Below, piece after piece: positions 8,858 to 16,080 of a stretch of DNA of 16,319 nucleotides (its first letter is position 1; each line of letters starts with the position of its first letter). The notes beneath the pieces are model-generated. The model was not told the origin of the DNA. It did no database searches and saw only the letters and a list, made by a program, of their open reading frames with translations. Where the stretch lies: positions 1 through 16,319 of the forward strand of contig JANYAL010000263.1 in assembly GCA_025361325.1 (NCBI GenBank), written 5' to 3'. This DNA is from Bacteroidota bacterium (GTDB lineage: Bacteria; Bacteroidota; Bacteroidia; Chitinophagales; Chitinophagaceae). Position numbers and translations under genes: made by a program.

Positions 8858-9703
8858 ATGAACTTTAACGGTAAGAATACAGTTCGGGTAGCCATACTAG
8901 ATCTTTATGAAGGAGTTGCGAATCAGGGAATGCGATGTATCCGTGAAATAATCAACCAGTTCGGAGAATCTGCTAATATCGACCTTATCTGGGATGAGTT
9001 TGAAGTGAGGCTCGATAAACAGGTACCTGACCTGGGATATGATATTTATATCTCCAGTGGCGGACCCGGCAGCCCGCTGGACAGTGAGGGATCTGACTGG
9101 GAGAAAGTGTATTTCAACTGGCTGTCGAAAGTGGAACACTGGAACAATAATCCGGCTAATGTCAAGAAGAAGAAGGTCTTTTTCATATGTCATTCCTTTC
9201 AATTGGCCTGCCGTCATTTTAGTATAGCCCAGGTTATCAAAAGAAAAAGTACTTCTTTTGGGGTATTCCCCATGCACCTGCTCCATGACGGAAAGGACGA
9301 GCCCATTTTCAATGGTTTAAAGGACCCCTTTTATTCAGTTGACAGCAGGGATTACCAGGTTATCAACCCTGACCATAACCGGCTTCACCGGATGGGTGCC
9401 TCCATCCTTGCCATTGAGAAAGAGAGACCGCATATACCCCTTGAAAGAGCCATCATGGCCGTACGTTTCAATGAACATATGATCGGAACACAGTTTCACC
9501 CTGAAGCAGATGCCATTGGTATGAGCCTGCACCTGCAGACAGAAGAAAAGAAGAAGACCGTTATTGATAATCACGGTAAGGAAAAATGGCAGTCTATGAT
9601 AGCGCACCTGAATGACCCGGAAAAGATCATGTGGACTTATGCGCACATTATCCCCAATTTTTTATACATGGCAGTGGAAACGTTGCAGCCAGTTGAAATT
9701 TAA
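8858..9703 (+). CDS. Class I glutamine amidotransferase-like protein
   Basis: This 281-residue protein has the class I (GATase1) fold, as in the glutaminase part of GMP synthase. The family hydrolyses glutamine or a related gamma-glutamyl amide and passes on the ammonia. Visible motifs are the start strand VRVAILDLYEG (9-19), the oxyanion-loop region YISSGGPGSP (64-73), the nucleophile elbow FFICHSFQLA (108-117) with Cys111, and GTQFHPEADA (210-219) with His214 and Glu216, so the Cys-His-Glu triad is intact. The usual C-x-G-x-Q reads C-H-S-F-Q here, so the elbow glycine is replaced. No synthetase domain is fused, so a separate partner is expected. It leads a three-gene + strand run: 185 bp later comes an ATP-grasp gene, then a CHAD-like gene. 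It could instead be a gamma-glutamyl hydrolase-like enzyme acting on a peptide. Fold assignment is strong, role is not. Confidence 0.88.
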   Translation: MNFNGKNTVRVAILDLYEGVANQGMRCIREIINQFGESANIDLIWDEFEVRLDKQVPDLGYDIYISSGGPGSPLDSEGSDWEKVYFNWLSKVEHWNNNPANVKKKKVFFICHSFQLACRHFSIAQVIKRKSTSFGVFPMHLLHDGKDEPIFNGLKDPFYSVDSRDYQVINPDHNRLHRMGASILAIEKERPHIPLERAIMAVRFNEHMIGTQFHPEADAIGMSLHLQTEEKKKTVIDNHGKEKWQSMIAHLNDPEKIMWTYAHIIPNFLYMAVETLQPVEI

Positions 9704-9888
9704 AGAACTATTGCACCCTAAACCTTCTAAACAATCAAATCGGTCTAAGCCTCCTTACCCACTACACCTATTTATTCCCTCTATAACTTCCCTATCGCAT
9801 TGTAAACCTGTTTATTCCTATTCTCGCAAATCGATTTTAATGTTTATTTTTATTTGCAGTTAGCCAACATTCAAAATCAGTCAAGACC

Positions 9889-11079
9889 ATGATCAAAGCA
9901 TTAAGGGAGCAGTTTAATGCAGGTTTCACCAAAGAAAAGTATGAAGCCTATATGTTACGCATCGAGAACCTTCACCCTGGTTCCCTGGAATTCAGGAATG
10001 CAGAAACTCCCATATTTGTTCCCAGGGATTTCACCAGTACCATGCTTGAAGCCTGTGAGGACATCATTGATGTGATCCTGGACCCCAAATTCCCTGAACT
10101 TACCGACAGAAGTATTCCTCAAAACCTGAAGATACCGAAGCAGGACGGGCATACTCAGTTCCTGGTATTTGACTTTGGTATTTGTGAAAATGAGCAAGGT
10201 AAACTGGAACCTCAACTGATAGAGATGCAAGGATTCCCAACCCTGTATGCCTTCCAGGCCTTTCATTCTGAGTTTACAGCAGAATATGCAAATTTGCCGG
10301 AAAATTTTTCTCCCTATCTGAACGGATATGATAAAACCGCTTACCTGAAAGATCTGAAGGATATCATTGTAGGCGACCTTGATCCCGAGCATGTGATCCT
10401 GTTGGAGATTTTTCCGGAAAAACAAAAGACCAGGATAGATTTTTACTGTACCGAGCAATTGTTGGGTATAAAAACAGTTTGTGTTACTAAATTATTAGCA
10501 GAAGACAATAAATTATATTATAACAATGATGGGATAAAGACACGTGTCAAAAGGATCTATAACCGCCTTATATTCGATGATCTTCAACACCAGGAAGGTC
10601 AGGTTAGTTTTATTGATCTTAATAAGGATTATGAGGTGGAGTGGGTACCTCATCCGAACTGGTTTTACCGGATCAGCAAATTCACATTACCCTTTATTCG
10701 CAATGTGCATGTACCTGAAACCTATTTTCTCAGCGAGTTGAAGCAGGTGCCGGCTGATCTGGAGAACTATGTGCTGAAGCCGCTTTTCTCGTTTGCCGGC
10801 ATGGGCGTGGTGATTGATGTAACTCCTGAAGATATCGCCAGCGTAAAAGATCCGGAGAATTGGATTCTTCAGAAAAAAGTGAAATATGCTGATGTGATTG
10901 TGACCCCCGATGGCCAGGCTAAAGCCGAGATCCGCCTGTTCTTTTTCTGGAAGAATGAGTGGCCCAGGCCCGTGGGCGTACATAACCTGGCCCGGTTAAG
11001 CAAAGGGAAGATGATTGGCACCCGGTATAACAAAAACAAAGAGTGGGTAGGAGGTAGTGTGGCTTTTTTTGAAAAGTAA
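9889..11079 (+). CDS. ATP-grasp protein of the circularly permuted / glutathionylspermidine synthase-like type
   Basis: I read this 396-residue protein as an ATP-grasp ligase with the permuted motif order of glutathionylspermidine synthase-like and DUF404/407-type proteins. The acidic metal-binding strand comes early, as PQLIEMQGFPTLYAF (108-122) with Glu112. GIKTRVKRIYNRLIFDDL (215-232) recalls the G-x-x-[IV]-[DK]-x-[IV]-Y-R-R segment of that family. The nucleotide-binding strand and loop come late, as YVLKPLFSFAGMGVVID (294-310) with Lys297, then the hinge-like WILQKKV (325-331) and AEIRLFFFW (346-354). The C-terminus, with NLARLSKGKMIGTRYN and WVGGSVAFFE, is conserved-looking but unassigned. 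It would make an amide bond from a carboxylate and an amine using ATP. It lies between the amidotransferase and CHAD-like genes, 55 bp before the latter, so probably one operon. Substrates are unknown, and the subfamily call is less sure than the fold. Confidence 0.65.
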   Translation: MIKALREQFNAGFTKEKYEAYMLRIENLHPGSLEFRNAETPIFVPRDFTSTMLEACEDIIDVILDPKFPELTDRSIPQNLKIPKQDGHTQFLVFDFGICENEQGKLEPQLIEMQGFPTLYAFQAFHSEFTAEYANLPENFSPYLNGYDKTAYLKDLKDIIVGDLDPEHVILLEIFPEKQKTRIDFYCTEQLLGIKTVCVTKLLAEDNKLYYNNDGIKTRVKRIYNRLIFDDLQHQEGQVSFIDLNKDYEVEWVPHPNWFYRISKFTLPFIRNVHVPETYFLSELKQVPADLENYVLKPLFSFAGMGVVIDVTPEDIASVKDPENWILQKKVKYADVIVTPDGQAKAEIRLFFFWKNEWPRPVGVHNLARLSKGKMIGTRYNKNKEWVGGSVAFFEK

Positions 11080-11134
11080 CAGTTCACGGATTTAGCTGGG
11101 ATATTCTGGAATAAAAACATACAAATCTTCAGCG

Positions 11135-12127
11135 ATGAAAAAAGGATCAGTAAGATTTGACTATTACCTGAATGAATTTGAATTGTTGCTGAACAGTTCA
11201 TCCCTGCAGAAGAATCCAGCTTTGTGGTTATACCAGAATAATGCCCGAACCACCTTATTCATGCTGGAGGGATTGTGTAAGTTATATTCTGGAATTCACA
11301 ATAAGAAGAAATTCACCAAGCTCCACCAGCAATTCAAATTGCTGGAAGACATTCTGGGAGCAATTGACTATTATGATGCCTTTGCAAAGGAGTTCATCAA
11401 AAATAAAAAGATACCTGCAGAGGTCACAGGATATATACAGGCCCAGACCCGTGAGAAGGTTCAACACCTGAATGAGGTGTTAATTGAAAGAAAATGGCTG
11501 TCAGAAAATAACTTCAGGATCAAAAGAATACGGAAGAAACTGGACAGTTCAGATTGGCTCCATGAGAAGAAAGAGATCGGGAAGATATCCGACTTCTATG
11601 TGCTTTCCATTCAAGAGATCCTGTCTTTTATCGGCCATACTGAATTCCATTTTACGAATATAGAGTCAGATGTGCATGCCCTTAGGCGTAAATTGCGCTG
11701 GCTAAGCATTTATCCCCAGGCATTGAAAGGCAGCATACAAATAAGCAGTTCCGGTACATGTCCCGGACAACTTTCAAAGTATCTTACTAAGGAGATCGCC
11801 TCTTCCCCTTTCAATAATATGCCGGATGCGGGGGATAACAATTATTTCCTTTTACTGGACAGGTATCATTATTATGCTTTGAGCTGGATGGTCGCCACCC
11901 TTGGAAAGATAAAAGACAACGGCTTAAGGGTGATTGCCATTAAAGAAGCACTGATACAGTCAGGCGCTGAAAATGAGGAAACAGCTTTGAAAAAAGCCTA
12001 CACATATACCGGGCCAAGTCAACAGCATATAAGACAACTCCTGAATGATGCCGATGCGGTGTGTAAACAGTATTTTAAAGATAAAAGCCTTGAAGCACTC
12101 ATAGTAGGCATTGCCGAAATACAATAA
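11135..12127 (+). CDS. Divergent CHAD-like helical protein
   Basis: This 330-residue protein has no signal peptide or membrane segment and looks almost fully helical. Two segments recall the two halves of CHAD domains (helical, His/Lys/Arg-rich, polyphosphate-binding). The first is NNARTTLFMLEGLCKLY (35-51) followed by LHQQFKLLEDILGAIDYYDAF (63-83), where CHAD proteins have an R-x-x-x-R-x-x-x helix and then LG..RD.D. The second is SDVHALRRKLRWLSIYPQAL (178-197), like the CHAD H-x-x-R-x-x-x-[KR]-x-[LW]-R helix. The fit is by eye and several usual Arg residues are missing, so this could be another helical family. It is the last gene of the amidotransferase/ATP-grasp run, and its stop lies only 4 bp from the stop of the convergent thioredoxin gene. 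In that context it may be a substrate- or phosphate-binding partner of the ligase, which is inference. Confidence 0.5.
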   Translation: MKKGSVRFDYYLNEFELLLNSSSLQKNPALWLYQNNARTTLFMLEGLCKLYSGIHNKKKFTKLHQQFKLLEDILGAIDYYDAFAKEFIKNKKIPAEVTGYIQAQTREKVQHLNEVLIERKWLSENNFRIKRIRKKLDSSDWLHEKKEIGKISDFYVLSIQEILSFIGHTEFHFTNIESDVHALRRKLRWLSIYPQALKGSIQISSSGTCPGQLSKYLTKEIASSPFNNMPDAGDNNYFLLLDRYHYYALSWMVATLGKIKDNGLRVIAIKEALIQSGAENEETALKKAYTYTGPSQQHIRQLLNDADAVCKQYFKDKSLEALIVGIAEIQ

Positions 12128-12131
12128 TTAC

Positions 12132-12614
12132 TCATTCCCGTAATAATATGTTGACTGCATCCTCAAGCTCCCGACCATCGGTGTTTATAGCGGTGATTTT
12201 ACCGGTTTTACTAATCAGAAATGTATTGGGTATCTCATCAACATAATATCTGGCTGCAAATTTGGATTCCCAGCCATCCTTATCTATCACCTGAGTATAA
12301 CTGAGTTTATCTTGCTTAACGGCCTTAAGCCAGGCATTCTTTTTTGTGTCGAGCGACACTGCGAAAACATCAAAACCTTTCGCTTTGTACTTTTTATACA
12401 ATTTAACCACTTCAGGATTAGAAGCCCGGCATGGGCCACACCAGCTTGCCCAGAAATCCACCAAAACGACTTTACCTCTGAATGATGACAGGTTGATCAA
12501 ACTGTCCTTTGCATTGGGCAAGGATATTTCAGGTGCGTTTGCTCCAATGGCAAGTTGGGCCTTACCGGTAAAACTAATTACTGATAAGAACAGTATTATT
12601 AAAAGCTGCTTCAT
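12132..12614 (-). CDS. TlpA/ResA-like periplasmic thioredoxin
   Basis: This is a 160-residue secreted thiol-disulfide oxidoreductase. A signal peptide spans about 1-19 (MKQLLIILFLSVISF, ending at KAQ). The AhpC/TSA-like thioredoxin fold follows: GANAPEISLPN (24-34), the strand VVLVDFWASWCGPCR (49-63) with the redox pair Cys59/Cys62, FDVFAVSLD (81-89) and DEIPNTFLIS (126-135) with the cis-Pro129. WCGPC is the typical reducing-type active site. It is last in the metal locus, 95 bp after the TonB receptor, so it probably keeps the Cys-rich HMA and CCHY motifs of its neighbours reduced, or helps metal release; that is inferred from context. It converges tail-to-tail with the CHAD-like gene with a 4-bp gap, so each transcript's end must lie in or beyond the other gene. 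Confidence 0.92.
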   Translation of the reverse strand: MKQLLIILFLSVISFTGKAQLAIGANAPEISLPNAKDSLINLSSFRGKVVLVDFWASWCGPCRASNPEVVKLYKKYKAKGFDVFAVSLDTKKNAWLKAVKQDKLSYTQVIDKDGWESKFAARYYVDEIPNTFLISKTGKITAINTDGRELEDAVNILLRE

Positions 12615-12709
12615 TTACAACAATGCTTTTTGGTGAATAATGACCTAAATATGTTCAGTATGGATCTGATGAATTTCATGAATTGCAGATATTAAGATAG
12701 TTAAACCCA

Positions 12710-15349
12710 TTATTTTATTTTCAGTCTCCAGCCTACATAGAACATCCTTCCAAATACCGGGGCATATACCAATGAAGCATCAAAATACGGGCCGAAAGGC
12801 TGATCTGCAGCAATGATGGCCTTCTTTTGAAAATAATTGGCCAGGTTCTCTGCCCCAATGTAGAGGTCCATGGGCAGTTTCCGGCCAATCGTTTTACTCA
12901 CCTGTGCGTTCATAAGTACGAATGCCGGTGAATGATCCTCTAACTGGTAGGGTGGCGGGTTGATTGATGTGCCGGGAATTCTTTTAGTACCGTTGTAGCT
13001 GATGGTGTAATCGAACTTCCACCTGTTCACTGCATAAGCCAGGTTCGAAAAAGCACGGTTGGCTGCAGTAAGCGGACGCTGCAATAGTTTACCTGAATAG
13101 GTTGTTTTCACGTCAAAGTAACGGTAGGCTAACCTGATATTGAGATCTTTTAGCGTTTCAAGGTTCAATTCAACCTGGAAACTATTGGAATAAGAAAGTC
13201 CTTGCAGATTATAAAATTTAACCTGCCGTGGATCTTCCAGATCTACCACCACCTGGTTACTAAAATCATTCCGGAAATAATCCAGGCTTAACAAGCCATC
13301 TTTTGAAAAAGCTTTGAATTTCTGGTCTATACTGATTCCTTTATTCCAGGCCACTTCAGGATCAAGGCCATACGCTTTGCCTGGTTGCGGGCTCACGATA
13401 TTCAACTGCCTTGAGCTGACAAACACACTGCTGTTCTCAGCAAATATATTTGCAGTCCGTTGACCGCGACCTGCACTCAACCGAATAGTCGTGCCTTTCA
13501 CAGGTTCATACCGGATATGGAGTCTGGGAGTCATAAAAAAGCCGAACAGGCTGTTTCTGTCTGTTCTAAACCCTGCTACCACATTGAATTTATCAGTATG
13601 GGAATAGGTATATTCAAAAAAAGCACCGGGTACTACTTCTGTCCTATTGTATTTGTTCATATTGAAATCTTCCTGGTATTTGTCATACTGGAAACTGATA
13701 CCTGCTTTGAATTTATGATTGGTGTTATTGATTATAGATTGGTAGATCAGGTTGCTATAAACATTTTTTTGCCTGGCATCATAGGTAGTCAATCCGAAAT
13801 AATCGTGCTGGCTGTGATCAAAGGCTGATAACTGCAGACCGATACTTTTATACTTCTTTCCGGGAAATACATATCCTACTTTTGCAAAAGCTTCATCCCT
13901 GTCTGTATTGATCCCCAGGCCGTAATGATGGGTGGTGTTTTTGTCGTTCGAGGCATTATATGCAGTCTCCCCCCCTGTCCTGGTGTCATGTAAGGCTTTA
14001 ATTCCTAGTTGAATAAGAACGCCTTTACCGTCATCGTATTTCCACCGGTTGACCAAATTGAATTGGTTGCCTGTAGGGAGGTCCCTGAATCCATCCCTGT
14101 TGAAGTCCAGATTTTTATTGGCCAGAAGATCATCATGAAGCAATAAGCCTGTTGACCATTTCCTGCTGATCTTTTTTGCCAGATCAAGGTTCAGGTCGGT
14201 CTTACCAAAATCATTAATATAGAGGTTTGCATACAGGCTTTCGCTGTTTTCCGGCTTTTTCAGTTCAACATTGATCTGTCCGGCTATACTTTCAAACCCA
14301 TTTAGCACAGAGCCGATGCCTTTTGTAAGTTGTATGGATTCCACCCAGGGTCCAGCAATAGAATTCAGACCTAGAGGTGTTCCAAGACCCCTTGGTCCTG
14401 GCAGGTTCTCTATAGTGAGCTGGGTATAGTTTCCGCTCAATCCAAGTAACTGGATCTGTTTTGAACCGGTTACCGCGTCATTATAAGAAACATCCACAGA
14501 AGGATTAGTTTCAAAACTTTCACTGAGGTTACAGCAGGCAGCCTTGAACAATTCCTTTTCTGTAATTATCTCCGTGCGGATCGGATTCAAAGTGAGCAGG
14601 TACCTGGATCTTTGGTGGGATGATACGATTACCTCTGTCAATTTTTTATCGGTAGCCAGAATGATCTTCAGTTCTTCCTGATTTATAACAAGCAACGTAT
14701 CTTGGGTAAAGCCTGTATAACTCACCACCAGCCTCTTGCTACCAGTTTGTACTTTTACAGAGAAAAAACCGGAAGAATCAGTAGTAGTTCCTGAATTGGT
14801 CCCCAGCCAGTATATTGTTGCCCCTTGTAATGGGACAAAGTCTCCCCGGGAGCCCGTTTCCAAAACAACTCCTTTAATGTATTTGGAACTGTCCTGTAAT
14901 TCGCCAGCCCCTGTATGAACATTTGAATCCTTCGATATATCAGCTATATCTGAATTATTAATCTTTAGGTTCAACTGCTTATCCGTACTATTCACAAAAG
15001 AGATATCACGGTAATGGCAGCATGTGGGAAGATCATTATATACAGAATTCTTTGCTTTCTTGTTCTCAAGATCATGACCGGCATTCACAATCCGGTTCTC
15101 GATTTTATCCAATGTGGTAAGTGTTGGATCATATATGAGTGAAAGCTGTTTGGATACTTCATTCCATACCGCATATCGCACTCCTTTTCCTTTAACAACT
15201 TTCTCAATCCTTTCCTTACATTGCACACAAACTCCGTATACTTTGAAGGTAATCGCTGTATCTTTTGAAACCTGCCTTTTAACCTGTGATGAAGAAGTGA
15301 AAGTGGAAAACAGCAGGATTAACAGGTAAATAGATTTTACTAATCTCAT
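12710..15349 (-). CDS. TonB-dependent outer-membrane receptor with N-terminal HMA metal-binding domain
   Basis: This 879-residue outer-membrane receptor probably handles a metal or metal complex. After a signal peptide (1-21) comes an HMA-like domain (about 34-98) with the metal-binding pair C41-V-Q-C44, followed by LPTCCHYR (107-114). A carboxypeptidase-like regulatory beta domain, common in Bacteroidota receptors, spans about 157-230 (IKGVVLETG, GATIYWLGT, DSSGFFSVKV, VSYTGF). The plug runs about 250-365 with ELFKAACCNLSESFETNPSVD (266-286), LTIENLPGPRG and SVLNGFESIAGQINVEL. The rest is a beta-barrel ending in VGWRLKIK, the usual aromatic/hydrophobic last strand. It lies 70 bp after the HMA/HMBD gene and 95 bp before the thioredoxin gene, all on the - strand, so an operon is likely. 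Copper is the favoured metal from HMA and HMBD company, but cannot be proven. The plug's CC pair may be part of the metal path. Confidence 0.92.
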   Translation of the reverse strand: MRLVKSIYLLILLFSTFTSSSQVKRQVSKDTAITFKVYGVCVQCKERIEKVVKGKGVRYAVWNEVSKQLSLIYDPTLTTLDKIENRIVNAGHDLENKKAKNSVYNDLPTCCHYRDISFVNSTDKQLNLKINNSDIADISKDSNVHTGAGELQDSSKYIKGVVLETGSRGDFVPLQGATIYWLGTNSGTTTDSSGFFSVKVQTGSKRLVVSYTGFTQDTLLVINQEELKIILATDKKLTEVIVSSHQRSRYLLTLNPIRTEIITEKELFKAACCNLSESFETNPSVDVSYNDAVTGSKQIQLLGLSGNYTQLTIENLPGPRGLGTPLGLNSIAGPWVESIQLTKGIGSVLNGFESIAGQINVELKKPENSESLYANLYINDFGKTDLNLDLAKKISRKWSTGLLLHDDLLANKNLDFNRDGFRDLPTGNQFNLVNRWKYDDGKGVLIQLGIKALHDTRTGGETAYNASNDKNTTHHYGLGINTDRDEAFAKVGYVFPGKKYKSIGLQLSAFDHSQHDYFGLTTYDARQKNVYSNLIYQSIINNTNHKFKAGISFQYDKYQEDFNMNKYNRTEVVPGAFFEYTYSHTDKFNVVAGFRTDRNSLFGFFMTPRLHIRYEPVKGTTIRLSAGRGQRTANIFAENSSVFVSSRQLNIVSPQPGKAYGLDPEVAWNKGISIDQKFKAFSKDGLLSLDYFRNDFSNQVVVDLEDPRQVKFYNLQGLSYSNSFQVELNLETLKDLNIRLAYRYFDVKTTYSGKLLQRPLTAANRAFSNLAYAVNRWKFDYTISYNGTKRIPGTSINPPPYQLEDHSPAFVLMNAQVSKTIGRKLPMDLYIGAENLANYFQKKAIIAADQPFGPYFDASLVYAPVFGRMFYVGWRLKIK

Positions 15350-15365
15350 TTAACTTATATTTTTA

Positions 15366-15412
15366 TAAAGTGAAGGGCTTGAAGTCAAGAGATTGTCAGG
15401 CACTTCACTTTA
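15366..15412. repeat. 10-bp inverted repeat between the HMA gene and the TonB receptor gene
   Basis: TAAAGTGAAG (15366-15375) is the exact reverse complement of CTTCACTTTA (15403-15412), with a 27-nt interior that can form a further small hairpin (CTTGA/TCAAG at 15378-15389). It fills most of the 70-bp gap between the HMA/HMBD stop and the receptor start. There is no T-run after it in the direction of transcription, so it is more likely a processing or stability element, or an attenuator, than a terminator. Confidence 0.6.
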
Positions 15413-15419
15413 CTGCTGA

Positions 15420-15995
15420 TCATTGCATTGATGCTGTTTTCTTTTCCACAAGATGCATACCGCATTCCGGGCATTTCCCCTTTTTATTATTAATCACATC
15501 CGGATGCATTGGGCAGGTATATAATATTGTTTTTTTTACTACCAGGTCCATACCACAATCTGGGCATTTGCCCATTTTATGACTTTCCACATTGGGATGC
15601 ATCGGGCAGGTATATAGTATTGGATCAACGGCCATATCAGCCAAAGCGATCTTTCTGTCATAATGACAACATTCGGGTAATTTCTTATAGGCGTTATTAT
15701 CTGCAGTCAGGTCCCGGGTATCATATCCGGAGTTTGCAATTGACTCCTGTATCTTTTTCCCATTGGTCTCGGTCTCATTATAGGATACTTTTAGAATTTT
15801 TGTTCCAGTATTCCAGTCTGCCTTTGTTGCTCCTGCAGATCTCGCAGCCTTCTCAATTACTTTTTTGCACATGCTGCAATTGCCCCATACTTTGATGGTT
15901 TCCTGTTTAATGGAATTCTGTGCGAATGATTCACTGATGCCGAAGATGCTGAACAGCAGTGCAGCATATATACAAATTGTTTTCATCTTTAACAT
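15420..15995 (-). CDS. Periplasmic HMA protein with two heavy-metal-binding (YTCPMHP) modules
   Basis: This is a 191-residue secreted metal-binding protein. A signal peptide ends near residue 25 (ESFAQ). The ATG at 15995 or the one at 15986 (MKTICIYAALLF) could be the start; the latter gives a more typical signal peptide. The HMA domain (about 33-98) carries C40-S-M-C43. LPECCHYD (107-114) follows, and then two copies of the heavy-metal-binding domain also found in CusB/CopA-type proteins: YTCPMHPNV...GKCPDCGMDL (128-151) and YTCPMHPDV...GKCPECGMHL (159-182). Each copy has CPMHP and a CxxCGM pair. It probably binds copper or a similar soft metal in the periplasm. Its first 112 residues match the receptor's N-terminal part with the same Cys spacing. 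It lies between the HYC_CC_PP-like gene and the receptor on the same strand. Confidence 0.9.
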   Translation of the reverse strand: MLKMKTICIYAALLFSIFGISESFAQNSIKQETIKVWGNCSMCKKVIEKAARSAGATKADWNTGTKILKVSYNETETNGKKIQESIANSGYDTRDLTADNNAYKKLPECCHYDRKIALADMAVDPILYTCPMHPNVESHKMGKCPDCGMDLVVKKTILYTCPMHPDVINNKKGKCPECGMHLVEKKTASMQ

Positions 15996-16020
15996 GTTTT
16001 AGATAAAGTGGATAATTATG

Positions 16021-16047
16021 CAAAGTTGCAATACACCATTACCGCAA
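16021..16047 (-). promoter_or_regulatory. Weak candidate promoter for the HMA/receptor/thioredoxin genes
   Basis: Read on the - strand, TTG (16047-16045) lies 16 nt before CAACTTTG (16028-16021), one mismatch from the -7 consensus TAnnTTTG. A transcript would start about 20-30 nt before the HMA start codon. The 85-bp gap to the upstream gene is also compatible with simple read-through, so this is only a candidate. Confidence 0.25.
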
Positions 16048-16080
16048 GCAGTAACTCCCGGTAACACAATAGTCAAATTA

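Noticed and set aside
16039..16064. TTACCG...CGGTAA inverted repeat before the HMA gene
   Set aside because: A 6-bp stem with a 14-nt loop is expected by chance, and it has no T-run or known operator pattern.
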